This document shows positions 1 to 11,699 of a stretch of 64,000 nucleotides of DNA, one piece after another. The DNA is from Henckelia pumila. Its lineage: Eukaryota > Streptophyta > Magnoliopsida > Lamiales > Gesneriaceae. The stretch covers positions 165,566,130 to 165,630,129 of the forward strand of contig NC_133122.1 of NCBI RefSeq assembly GCF_033568475.1, given 5' to 3'. Position numbers and translations under genes: made by a program. The stretch's first letter is position 1; every line of letters starts with the position of its first letter. The notes under the pieces were generated by a model. The model saw only the letters and a list, made by a program, of their open reading frames with translations, was not told where the DNA came from and ran no database searches.

Positions 1-830
1 TTCTAGTTGGTTTTAGGTGTCGTTTCGGAGGCCACTCGATATGCGAGGCGCTATGTGGATTGTAGCGGATTTGTCCCTAGGTTTTGAGGTCATCGTCATC
101 AAATGGCTGACTACGGATGCAGGTATATCGCTAGACTCTGATTAGTTTCAAAGAATATCTATTAGTCTAGTTAAAACTTTTAGACGTTTAGTGATACGAC
201 GACTGTCTCCTTATAGACTTGGAATAGAGAGCCAGTATCGTTAGGTTGCTTATTATGAGGTACGAACGTACTATCCGAGATACCCTGGTTGAGTATGCAT
301 GTTCTATGTTTGCATGATTTATATGGCATGACTTATGTGTATTTATTATGTCACGATTATTATGCTGCATGCATTATCACGTTGAGCCTATATTTTGATA
401 TTACCTATAGAGTTGTTGCTCAGTCCCGAGAATTTTGTGGATGGATGCCATGGATTTGGGTCTGGATATTCCACTTGCTTCTTATGGTATGGAAGTACCT
501 CTGATGCGACGGTCCAGTGTGCTACATACCATGACGCCATTTGTTGAGCAAGAGTTTCTACCGTGATGGCTTTTTGATACCCGCTCATTTGCATTTAGCA
601 TTCATAGCATGTGTATACTCATAATTTCGTACTGAGTGTTGTTAGCTCACGTCCTCTGTTTTTGTTCTGGACACTCCATTCTACGAGACAGGACTTAGGT
701 TGAACGGACCGGGAGGTAACGGTCGTTGAGCAGCAGGATGGTAGATTGTACTGTACCAGGTTTTCCTTTGTGGATTTTAGCATTAAAATTAGTTTATAGA
801 TAACTCTTTATTCCTCAAGAATTTAATTAA
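1..830 (+). repeat. Old Tekay-type LTR fragment, 5' end outside the window
   Basis: This stretch is a diverged relative of the LTR at 15,130-16,439. Shared landmarks occur in the same order: a stretch on tagcggatttgtccctaggt, the gagtatgcatg block near 290, the atttgggtctgg..tccacttg..tatggta block near 453-495, and gtgctacatacca near 517. No gag or pol follows, so it is a truncated or solo LTR. Its start lies before base 1 and no target duplication can be tested. The right boundary is approximate. Confidence 0.65.
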
Positions 831-904
831 TAAGGTTTTGTTGTTTAAATTTCTTTTTTTTTTTTAATTTTTTAAGGGATTAATGGTGTTGTTCTTATTA
901 TTAT

Positions 905-1195
905 TAGAGAATTTATTTTTTTTGTCATGTATGTTTGTCACTTTTTGATTTCACCTCTATATTTTTAGATTTCAGTTTTAGTCCGATATCTTTGTTTTTT
1001 TGGAAATTTTAGTTCTTTTTCCGATGTGGCGTTGATGTGGAGCTGACGTGTATAATGTCACGTAAACATTTTCAAAGAAAAATGACTGAAATTACCAAAA
1101 ATCAGAACATGCGGGACTAAAACTGAAATACGAAAAACATGAAGGACCAAAATCGTAAAGTGATAAACATACATGACCAAAATTGCAGTTTTCCA
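905..1195. repeat. Foldback MITE-like inverted repeat
   Basis: The left arm (about 921-985, starting gtcatgtatgtttgtcac) is the imperfect reverse complement of the right arm (about 1,115-1,177, ending gataaacatacatgac). Roughly 130 bases lie between the arms. There is no coding capacity. The same wording (gaccaaaattg, gactaaaa) recurs near 48,410-48,490, which points to a dispersed family. The superfamily is not clear because no clean target duplication was found. Confidence 0.6.
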
Positions 1196-1610
1196 TTATT
1201 ATTATTGTGGGATTTCTTTGATTCTTAGATTTAATTTCTTAAATATATAGTCTAATTTCTAATATTTTTTATATTTAAATGAGATAAGGAGGGGAAATCA
1301 TATCTAAAAAGTGATAATTTAACTCAAACCTTAAGTCGCAGGACCTTAATTACCCTTTGTCATTAGGTCAAGGGATGGTTTAATTTCTGCATGTATAAAT
1401 TTTTCTTGCATTTTTTTAAAATATATCTTTGTTAAATATGAATTAAATATAGGGATAAAATATGAATGGTTTTGTTTTGTTTTGTTTTTTTTATGACTTT
1501 GTTAATTTATTAAATAAAATTTGTAAGAAATATGATCAAATTCTAAAAATATGAATGTTCGATGCATGAAATATTATTTGTGAGATACTAGCTCACATTC
1601 CAGAAATGTT

Positions 1611-1990
1611 TCAGTTGTGAACGGCGAAAGGTTCACAGCCAGCGGCATCAGCTTCCGCAACACGGCGGGCCCACAGAACCCTTCGCTCTGGAGCCGACCT
1701 CTCGGTCTTGTACCGATGCGCATTCGAAGGATGCCAAGACACACTATACGTCCACTCGCAACGCCAATTCTACAAAGAATGCTATATCTATGGTCGATTT
1801 CATCTTCGGAAATGCCGTTGAACTCCAGAACTGCATGATCTATGCCCGCCGCCCCATGGACCAGCAGAAAAATGTCGTAACAGCCCAAGGCAGAACGGAT
1901 CCCAATCAGAACACCGGGATTTCCATACATAACTCCAGATTCATGGCTTCTTCTGAGTTAGTAGTACTACCAGTTCTAAGTTCCTTTAGA
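1611..1990 (+). pseudogene. Pectin methylesterase fragment
   Basis: Three reading frames together cover the core of a plant pectin methylesterase (pectinesterase family), the cell-wall enzyme that de-esterifies homogalacturonan. Frame one gives [21 protein letters not shown] second frame holds [19 protein letters not shown], with the catalytic-region CQD. A third frame, from about 1,790, holds VDFIFGNA with the second catalytic Asp, followed by a QGRTDPNQNTG segment. Small deletions near 1,685 and 1,785 break the frame. The signal/pro-region and the C-terminal half are missing. The flanks are AT-rich with no nearby exon, so this is a truncated non-functional copy rather than an exon of a live gene. 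Confidence 0.85.
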
Positions 1991-3223
1991 TCAGCCAATG
2001 TGCGAAAACAACTGGGGTAGTTTGAACTATTGGATCGAGTTCAATTTGATGTGTACGTTAAGTGTTAAGTGAAATAATTTCTGAACGGTGGAGATCTTGA
2101 TTCGTTTCTTGTAGAATCGAATTTTGATGGCCGAACAGAAGCTGCTCGATCTTCTCGTCCAATTTCTGTGCGTCTGATTGCACAAGTACTTTCAGAATAT
2201 CTAACAGTTATTCAAAATTTATACCAAGTGTTAAAAATATCAGGACACAAATTTTTAACGGTGAAGATCATTGGAGGCTTGTAGACTCAGATATCTACGG
2301 CCGATAATGTTTTTATACTAAATTAAATTTAACAACAATGGTTTTTTTTATTTGTCTCAACCATGGTTTTATATAAAATGGGTTGGAGTGCATGCAGTTA
2401 ACCAAGATGAGAAAGAAGTAGAAGTGTAAAACTATTAAAAAAAAAAAAATGCCAGTGTCTTTTGATGGAATTAGGGGTGTTCCTCGCCAGGAGGAGCATA
2501 GATACTTCCCTATAAGAGGAAAAAGGAAAGAAAATGTGGGGAGAAGGGAAAGAGATTTGGGGATTTGATGGTGTGTACGCTTTTTGATTTACTTTTAGCT
2601 TACGATTATTAACGGGCCTGCATTTATAATTCGCCGTGGAAACAAATATTATTTATTACCGACTTGTCTTTACAATGCGCATTGGAAACACATATTTACA
2701 ACGTGTTTTTATTGCAAGCCGTTATTTATATCAAGTATAATACTATTAACAACGCATATAGATGGGGTGAGCCGTCAATAATAATAACATTAACAGCGAA
2801 CTTTAATTTAATGTGCGTGGTTGATGCCGCGCCACGAAAACTACTCATTTTTGTTTTAGTGTATCATGGCGCAGTATTAAAAAGATTTTAAACATCCGCA
2901 TTTTCTTACAGCTGGTTATCGAATTTCAAACAGTAGTCTCGTACGTAGGCTGGAGTATATTAATTTGCATGAAATTAACCCAAATGTACGTCCCAAGTAT
3001 ACTAAGTATGCTTTGAATTTGTATTTGTATCTATTATTGAATGAAAAAAACAGAGAGGATTAATCTCACGACATTAGAATCATGATCAGTCGACTACATG
3101 GAAAAGAGCAGTGAATATACGTAACACGAGTAGTAGTTGATATATCCTTGCCACATGCAATATTTCTAGCTAGAGGTCATAGACAAAAAAAAAGGAAAGA
3201 AAGAAAATGGTATATTTGAATTC
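1991..3223. other. Intergenic, no supported gene
   Basis: AT-rich sequence. An A-run lies near 2,436. The part at 2,580-2,900 has short repeated GC-containing pieces (attaacgggcc, acaatgcgc, acaacgtg, acaacgcat, gccgcgcc) that look like terminal sequence of a decayed DNA transposon, but no ends or target duplication could be fixed. Confidence 0.5.
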
Positions 3224-4559
3224 CTATTGAGCAGTAGTGGAGTCTTGGACGTTTTCCAGGAAGAGAAAGTTTCCATCGCTCTTTCTAGCGAACAGTATGA
3301 CGTAGTAGTAGTCATGAGAGCTGACCTTGGGGTCTATGTTCCTGCAGAAGAAAATCATATCTCCATGTTGTAGATTGTGAGCACGAATGAATTTTCTCCA
3401 CTCCCCATTGATGCTATACAGTACAATCCCCTCGTAGTTGTAGCCTGTTAACACCATCTTATACAGTCTATTTTCATAATCATACACATTCAGCTCTACG
3501 CTTTTACGCATGTCGTGAGCTTCTTTGGGGATTTCAGGGCACCCTGGAATCCATATTGCCTTTAAATCTTCGATCTCCAGCTTTCCGTCCACGTGACTCG
3601 CGTCCGTTAAAGTCAGTTTTTTCCTGAAGCACAAGCACTCGCCGGGGGGAAAGTTCCTAGCAATGCATATGCATATATGTTACGTTTAATTTATATCAAA
3701 TTAAATTAACAAACTCCTGAAGCTAGCACATGCACTCACTTTCAGAATATATATATATATATATATTTAAAGTAAGACATCATTTATCTATTATATATAT
3801 GATGATTGGGTTAATTTGTATCTTGATTACTGATCAATCAAATTTTAATTCTTGTGAAATAATTAGCTAGGTGAAGAAATCGCCCTCACCAACAATATTC
3901 ATAATTAATACGATTAATGATATCTGCACATGCATACATGCCGGGGATTTGGATAGTGAATATTAAGGATAAATTCAACATTCATTATATTAATACGCTT
4001 AAACTAAATTTAATCAAGAGAAATTACAGAAATAAAGCGGCAAATTAATAATTTCTAGAGGGGCCGGGGTGGGGGGATCAAGATTTGAGCTAGCTAGTTA
4101 CAATATGCATGGATCGTTGAAACAATTAATTAATAACGTATCTGATCATCAAAATTCAAGAAAAGTAATTAATTAATAGAAAAAAATTGAAAGAAGAGTA
4201 GTACGTACGTACCTGGAAGCTGGTTCCCGCGGCGGCTGTTGTACTTGTGGATCAATATTATCCGATATCTTTAAAAAAGTCAAGCGGTTCTTGAGTTCAA
4301 AAATATATGCGAAACGTTGTTTGATGATATCGTGTGGATCAGAATCACAACTACTGGAGTTTTCAGCAGTAACCTCCTCCGCTCCAGGGATCACCGCCGC
4401 CGCAGTTTTATCATCAGTAGATTTCGACTCCGGATTCAAGCTTCCGCCGCCGCCGCCAATAATATCTTCATTGTCTGCCATTTTCAACTCCGGATTCAAG
4501 CTTCCGCCGCCGCCGCCGCCAATAATATCTTCATTGTCTGCCATTTTCTTGGATTTCAC
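3224..4559 (-). CDS. B3-domain DNA-binding protein, copy 1 (two exons)
   Basis: Exon 1 is 4,559-4,213 and exon 2 is 3,656-3,224; the phase-2 intron (4,212-3,657) has a GT donor (CAG/GTACGT) and an AG acceptor (CTAG/GAAC). The joined frame is 780 nt, 259 residues. The C-terminal half is a B3-like fold, with a WRKFIRAHNLQHGD motif matching the W..F...L..GD core of plant B3 domains, then a YYYVILFARK strand. B3 proteins bind DNA in the nucleus and usually act as transcription factors. The N-terminal half is low complexity with poly-Gly runs and an internal duplication. The usual LGRLYLP-type strand is degenerate here (GKLEIEDLKA), so DNA binding may be altered. The same intron position and phase in the gene at 6,523-7,762 shows tandem duplication. 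The start could also be the Met at 4,544 or 4,481. The exact B3 subfamily is not recognised. Confidence 0.8.
4422..4544 (-). repeat. Tandem duplication containing the start codon
   Basis: Residues MADNEDIIGGGGGGSLNPE (from 4,544) are repeated as MADNEDIIGGGGGSLNPE (from 4,481). Units are 63 and 60 nt and differ mainly by one Gly codon. Both copies begin with an in-frame Met, and the paralogue at 7,726 begins MADTND. The ancestral start codon was therefore probably duplicated, leaving three candidate in-frame starts. Confidence 0.85.
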
Positions 4560-6522
4560 AACGGGAAACGAAAACGGAAAATGAGAGAGAGAGGATGCAG
4601 TTCAAACTAATCTTCAGATGGAGGGAGTTCGATCTGCGTAATTGAATTTTATTCTTTGTTATTTTTTTTTATTCAATATATATATATATATTATGGACTT
4701 TTTACGGTTATAGGAATAATTAATTATTGCTTATTTGTTTAGATTAAAATTCTTTTTGATACCTTAACTCTTGATAAATTAATAAATTGATCTATGAATT
4801 TCTGTAAATGACTTAGTTGGTATATGATCAAATTAAAATTTTAAGTTTATTCTTAATTAACCTATATTACTTTTTAAGTCCGACTACTATCATTGAAATC
4901 AATTAGGTGCACAATTTTATTTTCAATGTTATTTTATTAATTAAATTTAAAATTTTACTTTTATTTAAAAGTATAATTATTATCAACTCAAATCATATAT
5001 ACAAAATAAAATTAAATATATTGATGAAAATATGATAAAATAAATATATGTTACCGGAGCTCGATAATACTGTTTGTAGATACACTTGAAACAAATGTAA
5101 TCACTATTTTAGAGTTTCAAATTAATTTTTTATTAATCTGTTGAAAAATCGAATAAAACATTAAAGTTGCAAATCATAAAAAAAATGTCCTAGAAATAAA
5201 TCTCAATCATTGTTTTGATTTGCATAATTTTGAGAACGTAAAATTTCTGCACTTGGTTTAAACATTTCTAGTAAGTTTGTGTTTTTTATTCATGCTTGAA
5301 TTTAAATATAAACAAAAAATACTTATGTTACTATAATTTTATCAGTATGTTAAAATATATTTAGTTGTGTATATGATTTATTTATTGTGTGTGATTTTAT
5401 TAATATATAATTTTTATATCAATTTTGTTTCTAAAATGAGAATAATATTTTAATATGGATAGGAATATCATCATTTTATTAATATTTTGAAATTTAATAT
5501 ATTTTAGTAAATAATTTATTAATGATTAAAATATAAATATATTTGAAAAATAGTGAGATACTTATCTATTATTCTTTTTTAAAAAATATAACTTTTTTAC
5601 ACTTTTAGTCAATAAAATAAATTTGAAAAATAAAATGTGCATTTAATTGAATTTACTGAAAATAGTTGTACTTAAAAGCAACTTTATTAAGGCTAAAATT
5701 GACTTTTAAGTTAGATTATGTACCAATTAAGTCCATTACAATAATTCATGTATCAATTTACTATTTTGTCAATAATTCATATATCAAAATGAATTTTACT
5801 TATTTAATTTGATTATTCGTTGATGATTTTTGAAAGTAATATACATTGGTTCGCAAAATTAACGGAGGATTGGGATCGATGAGATTGATATATTCAAATC
5901 TTTCATTGAAAGACAGAATCCAGAGATGGGCTTACTATATTATACAGTGGATTCATTACATTCCGCCTGAAGGAGATACCCGACTTCTTTGGCTTTCGTT
6001 TAGCCAACTAGTGAATTGGTTCGCAAAATTAACTCACTAGCTAATATAAATCATAACTATTTCATTTCTTGTGAAAACAATAGGATTTGGCCTCTCAATA
6101 ACTATACGTTTTATCTTATTCATTTTTGTCCTTTTGCACCAGTATACGTTGATTAATGTATATATGTTTTGATATATATTAATAATATTAATGTTCTTTC
6201 AAAAAAATAATATTAATGTACGTCGAAAATCCCTTACATGTTATTGAATATTAATTGCTGACATATTCGGCGGCACTTGCTTCATCAAATTAGCCAAGGA
6301 CGACTAAATAGTTTTTGAACAAAAACCCCCCGGCCCCATATAGTAAGAAAACAAGAGATCTAGAAGGAAAATCCAAAGAATTGAATTGACAAATATCTTT
6401 TTTAAGTACTGTACGCACTATAATTGCTTTTGTGATACATGCTGCATCTTCTATGTACCGCATATCGACCAGTTAAAGGTTTTGTTTGATGTCGATAACA
6501 AAAGTGTGGCCTATTTTCGCTT
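4560..6522. other. AT-rich spacer between the two B3 genes
   Basis: A run of TA dinucleotides at about 4,675-4,692 is a possible TATA region for the minus-strand B3 gene copy 1. No gene is supported. The only odd item is an 18-bp direct repeat, ttggttcgcaaaattaac, at about 5,848 and 6,016. It brackets about 150 bases of less AT-rich sequence that reads open over 64 codons but matches nothing I recognise. Confidence 0.6.
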
Positions 6523-7762
6523 TCATGAGGTGATCTTCTTGCATGGAAGATTGAGAAAAGTGTTGAAGCCTCCATCTTTTAATCTCCAAAACAGTATAAT
6601 GTAGTAATAATCATCACCATTTATTCTCGAGTCTATGTTCTTGTAAAAGAAGATAGTATCGCCGCGTTCCAATTCGTGAGCACGCAGAAAATTTCTCCAG
6701 TCGTCAATGCTCAAAAGATACAGTATATTTCCCTGATCACATGACTTGTAGCAGTTCAACATCATATTCCACAGCACATCTCGATAATCGAACACCATCA
6801 GCTTCGCGATTTTACGTGTGCCTTTCGGGACCTCTGTCATATGAGGGCAGGATGGAATAGTTTCGGCCTCATCGCGTGTAAGATATAGCCTTCCTAAGTC
6901 ATGATCTGCGTCGATTTCGCTCAACTCTCTGATAAAGCAGCATGCCTCAGGCGCCAACTTCCTAAGAGAGTATTCATGCATGCATACATATTAGCTAGTT
7001 GGAAACAAACCGACATAATTAATTAAAGAAGCCCGGAACTTCAATTTAATAAGCATGTATATGAATAGCTATATATAGTCTATGAAAAAAAAATAAAGTT
7101 AGTTAATGGATTAATCAATTAAGTGCAAAAGTGTATGCCAGGTTTCAAAGTTATTTCCTAGCTAGCTCATACACTCGCAATTAATTCAAGAAAACTAATA
7201 ACAAAGTCTTGACATGCATGATCAGTAAAGAAATCTACCAGAAGCTAAGAATTATACAATTTTCAATTTAAGTTTAATGATTGAAATAAAACGGCAGAGA
7301 AAGTAAATTAAAAGAACTTGAAAGACGTTGAAACAGAAAAATTGAAATTGATGCATAAATAGAATTCATATGAAAAGTTGCACATGCATTAATGAAGATG
7401 AGTGAATACCTGGAAGCGGATCGGGGCACATATGTTTGGGTGCGATAATTGACATGAACAATTAAAGGCCCCCCATCTAGTGCAATATTATTTTGGGAAG
7501 GACGTTTCTTGATGGGTAAACTGGTTTCTTGATGGACTTGTGTATTAGAATTCAATTGGAACAGAGAAATAACCGCAGTCATATCAGCAGAATCCGCGAC
7601 TTCAAGATTCAAGGCTGACAGAGAGATAGCTGCAGCAGCAGCAGCTAGATCAGTAGATTCTTCCGACCCTTCAGATTCAGATTCAGAATCAGAATTCTCA
7701 TTAATGTGATCATTTGTATCCGCCATTTTCTTGATTTTGTGATTATTGTTTAATCTTTTCAC
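6523..7762 (-). CDS. B3-domain DNA-binding protein, copy 2 (two exons)
   Basis: Exon 1 is 7,762-7,410 and exon 2 is 6,961-6,523; the phase-2 intron (7,409-6,962) has CAG/GTATTC and CTTAG/G borders. The joined frame is 792 nt, 263 residues; the conserved start is more likely the Met at 7,726 (MADTND), shared with copy 1. The N-terminus is acidic and Ser-rich (SDSESESEGSEES), followed by an Ala run, as in activation-type tails. The C-terminal B3 domain is better preserved than in copy 1: DLGRLYLTRDEAE aligns with the LGRIVLPKKEAE strand of LEC2/FUS3-type B3 domains, then DDWRNFLRAHELERGD and DDYYYIILFWR. A nuclear DNA-binding role is inferred from the family. Targets are unknown. A TATATATTT stretch near 7,823 is a plausible minus-strand TATA box. 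Confidence 0.82.
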
Positions 7763-9897
7763 ACAAAAATAGAACCTGTACTGAAAGAGAAAAGATGATG
7801 GATGAGAGGGATCGGAGAGGAAATATATATCGATCGATGGTGCGAAGAGTCTGCAAGGAGGGAAAAACTACTGCCAACTGAAATTTATCTCTCTTTTTAT
7901 TTTTTATAATATAATATTATTATAGCAACAATATAAAGTAATTAAACATTATTCTAATTTTGATGAGTTTAATTTGAGCCGATGTTTTCGGTTATTTTCT
8001 TCCCCAAACACGTTCATTATATATCCATTGTAAAATAATTGCATCATCAGGGAAACAAGATACATTGACAAAGATATACAAAAGTATTCATATAACTTTG
8101 ATTGATTATTTTTGTAGGTGAGGTACCGTTGATGATATAAACTAAAAGTGCTAGACTCGATAACACTTTTTTTTTCTTTATGGCGACTTGATAACACGTT
8201 TTATTGTATCTTTTAGCTTCTTTTTTCATATAAATACATGCGTGATTTGACCAAGTTCTCCGATTGAGTACTGAGTATTGTGTGTGTTCGACGAGCTATT
8301 GTCGGACAAATTAAATGTAAAATTGGACTAAACCAATTCAAAACTATATTATATGTCTGTAAGTTCTGTGGGTTAGGTTTCTATATGGTTCATGGCCCAA
8401 TATATTCATCCCATATTTGATAAAGTATCATAAGCGATCAGATCACAATATCACGCAAGATTATCATGTCCTTAGTTTCCTATGCTCTCTTGGAACATTA
8501 CCAGCATTTAAATTTGGAGTGTTTATTATTAGATTGTTCCAGTAGTAATCAAATTCCAACGAGATCACGCAGATCAAATGAGGCTTGTGTTCAAAGATCC
8601 TAGAATTTCAAACAATATTGGTATATATCATAGCTATCATATTTGTAATGAGTATTATATACGAACAACTCGATCTCATTGATCACTTAAGGTGCCGAGC
8701 CTCCAAATTTGGTTTTTTGTGATGCCAAAACTCAAAGTTTATTTAAATTATGACTGAATTTGATGGAACACGGTTTAAAATGTATACAGCAATTATCAAA
8801 CTTTTATCTCCCAAAACACTATTGAAAGATTTGTTGACGACACGTTGATTCCACAAGTGTTCAATTTCGTCTCACTGCAACACTGTTTTGATGTGAAATA
8901 TGTGAAATCTTTAATAGTTTCATATTTCTCATCCAATTGCAAAGAATGGCTTCATATATTCAGGCGCGCTCTTGAGAGAGACGTACTAATCCATAGTACT
9001 GATAATTATAAAAACTAGTATTTCGCACTCAACATTTCGTTTTTTTAATGAACTAAATAAATAATAAATTATAAAATTAAAAATAATAAAAATATAACGT
9101 TTTTTTAAACAAATATTCACAAAAAATATATCTTATAAAGTGAGTGTCACTTTTGTAAATAAAATAATATCAAAGGGCATAAAGTGAGCTTTTAATGGCT
9201 AAAAAAAGAAAACCGTATAAAATGACTATTTCACCCAATAATTTTGGTTTTATTGAAAATGAAGTTAGGAGATAATGATAATTTTAAATCAAGTTTCACC
9301 AATTAGTTGAATGTTTGTTAATTAAAGGATCTCTACTTTAATAATGTAGTAAGATAGTAAGATAATTGTGAAAATATTTATTCATTCCGTATATTTCGAA
9401 GTGGCAATGATGGATATTTATTTTGGTAGGCTCTTCCACCAAACACGTTTCGTACACTAGAAAATTTACTTCAGCGATATTGTCTCTCGAGTGAACTTAA
9501 TCATCTTTTTTTTAGCAATATATCTCAATCTATCCTAGAGTCGTATAACAAAGTCGATAAATCAATAGAAAAATAAAAATATGAAACAATAATGCGATTA
9601 TTTCAAATAAATTATATTCTATTATTTATAAAATACAACCACAAACGTCTTTGCCAATTAAAAAAAAATCAAATTAGTTTGCTCAAACATAATTGGAAAA
9701 AACATGTCCTAATAAACAAAGTAACTATATATAAGTAAATTACACAAAATGCTAAGTCTGAGAAGGTAAAATTTGGCTGGGTATTGTGATCGTATATTCG
9801 TATTACCATCAAGTCAGTCATAATGTCTAATTTACCAATTATGATGACCATTTAGAATCTAACGCTTTGACCCACTGAGTCACAACCCTATGCACGT
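7763..9897. other. Intergenic, no supported gene
   Basis: AT-rich sequence with short open frames only. Nothing recognisable as coding, RNA gene or complete mobile element was seen. It ends at the CACTA terminus at 9,898. Confidence 0.6.
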
Positions 9898-10260
9898 CAC
9901 TGCAAAGAAACACGGAGCTTTGCCATGGTTCAATTTGCAACGCTTTTGCGACGGTTTATCCTAGCGTTGCAAAACTCACCGTAACAATTTAATTGCAACG
10001 GTTAAATCAAACCGTAGCAATATTTGCTACTCTTGATAACTACCGTGGCAATATATTGTTCGGATTTAAAATGACCGTCGCAAATATTTGTCACGGTTAA
10101 AAATTAACCATTACAAAAATTGCAACAATTTTAAGTATAGCGTAACAAACTTTTTGCCACGTTTTTATGAAACCGTCGCAAATTTTGCAACAGTTTAAAG
10201 ACAACCATAGCACAATTTTCCACGGTTTTTAACAACCGTTGCAAATATAAATGACTGTAA
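9898..10260 (+). repeat. CACTA left TIR and subterminal repeat array
   Basis: The TIR is followed by more than ten copies, in both orientations, of a 10-12-bp motif close to TTGC(A/C)ACGGTTT / AAACCGT(T/G)GCAA. In En/Spm elements such subterminal motifs bind the TNPA protein. That role is inferred here from position and repetition. Confidence 0.85.
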
Positions 10261-10590
10261 AAAAAAAATAATTTATATATTTAATTATTAATACATTAAT
10301 ATTATTATTATTACTAACTAAAATATACTAATTAATCTAAACAAATTTATACATAAAATTTAATTACTCCAAAATATTAAACAAAAGCGCACACCAATTA
10401 TCCAAATGTCTAATTCAAAAGCATAAACCACATTACACATAAAGGATCCAATATCTCAAAACAAACAGCAATCTAACGATACAAAAGCTGCGACCAATCT
10501 GACGGCTGCTGCGTCTCGTCGTCGTCACTCCCGTCGGCGTCGCCCCCACCTGTGTCATCATCCCCATCGTCATCGTCATCGTCATCGCCG

Positions 10591-10812
10591 CGACATGAAA
10601 ATGAAATTAGAGAAATTTGGAAAAAACAGCGTGCTGACACATACCATCAAACCTTGCATCGTTGGAGGAAGTATGGCAGGTTGCCTCCTACGATAGATCA
10701 AGCGATATGGGCGACATATCTTGCACATTGGGAGAGAGAAAGTTGGCGGAAGATGGCGGCGGCGTACGGGAAGAACAGGCGTAGCGAGCCTGCTGGTCCA
10801 GGGACTGGTTTG
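10591..10812 (+). repeat. Inverted duplicate of the TNPA-like exon (arm 1)
   Basis: The + strand of 10,591-10,812 matches the minus strand of 11,661-11,440 almost base for base: both run from cgacatgaaaa, through ttgcctcctacgatagatca, to ctggtccagggactggtt. The arms are about 222 bp and the loop about 630 bp. Arm 1 keeps an open frame (TGG at the site where arm 2 has TGA). Confidence 0.9.
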
Positions 10813-11439
10813 ACCAGGCACATCGCGGGCTCGAGACCCTCCGCTCTCGCAGCTGCTGCGTCAGCTACGGCGACCTGTATCGCCTCATTCTGTGCGGCCA
10901 TCGACGACTTCATTTGGCTAGAGCCACGAGGACGAGGTGTCATCTCATCCTAGTATATGGTATATGCAGTGGAACCGATACCATATACCCGTCGATGATT
11001 AACATCACCGACGACACCGAAATATATCGCATTCACCTGCTCAGCGGTGGGAGAGTGTTGGGCATCTCCAGTATGCCTCAGTGGAAACTGCTCGTCGATA
11101 CGACGATCCACCTCTTCCTGTTTTACCAAATTACAAATTTATATGTATGCATATGCCTCCAAATTTAACATTTCGTAAAAAATAAAGCATAATTGAATAT
11201 ATATACGTACGCTGATTTGCTGGGACTTGCCATCGGCAAAGGTCCCGTTCGCCCGCTTGTGCATCTTGAGATGTAGTTCATAACTGTTTGGGTCTCTGTT
11301 AAGCTCTTCACGCTGCATTGAACGTACACACATAGATAATTATAAGTGACAAATAATTAATATGATAATAATATTTATTATATAATACTTTCTTATATTA
11401 TGTAATCAGATATTTCTTACCATACTCGCAGCATGTAAC

Positions 11440-11661
11440 GCAACCAGTCCCTGGACCAGCAAACTCGCTACACCTGTTCTTCCCGTACGCCGCCGCCATC
11501 TTCTGCCAACTTTCTTTATCCCAATGTGCAAGATATGTCGCCCATATCGCTTGATCTATCGTAGGAGGCAACCTGTCATACTTCCTCCAACTGTGCAAGG
11601 TTTGACGATATGTGTCAGCACACTGTTTTTTTCAAATTTCTCTAATTTCGTTTTCATGTCG
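11440..11661 (-). repeat. Inverted duplicate of the TNPA-like exon (arm 2)
   Basis: Partner of 10,591-10,812 in the opposite orientation. This arm lies in the expected gene order and orientation for the TNPA-like gene, so it is the original and arm 1 the inserted copy. Confidence 0.9.
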
Positions 11662-11699
11662 CGAATCCCACCTATACTTGGCCTGTTAATAAATATAAA

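Larger units (their letters stand above)
10473..11661 (-). pseudogene. TNPA-like CACTA regulator gene (Ptta/En/Spm, Transposase_24-like), broken
   Basis: Read on the minus strand, 11,661-11,420 encodes HENEIREI, a stop, then TYRQTLHSWRKYDRLPPTID and AIWATYLAHWDKESWQKMAA with YGKNR, the Trp-rich core of the plant Ptta/En/Spm family. Next come pieces with PNSYELHLKMHKRANGTFAD (about 11,300-11,220) and HRRVYGIGS (about 11,000), then an Ala-rich helix. A very acidic tail (Asp runs, ending WSQLLYR and a stop at 10,473) closes the gene. Introns separate these pieces. The first stop is TGA where the inverted copy at 10,591-10,812 keeps TGG. The family binds subterminal repeats and assists transposition. 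An inverted copy of its own exon sits between the Ala-rich helix and the acidic tail, so the gene is disrupted. Confidence 0.75.

Noticed and set aside
2580-2900. 75-codon frame and repeated GC pieces, considered as a gene or CACTA end
   Set aside because: No domain, no CACTA terminus and no duplication could be found, so only noted as possible transposon debris.
10552-10953. 133-codon + strand frame starting with a Ser run
   Set aside because: It is the antisense of the acidic tail of the TNPA-like gene joined to the inverted exon copy; the Ser run is the reverse strand of an Asp run.
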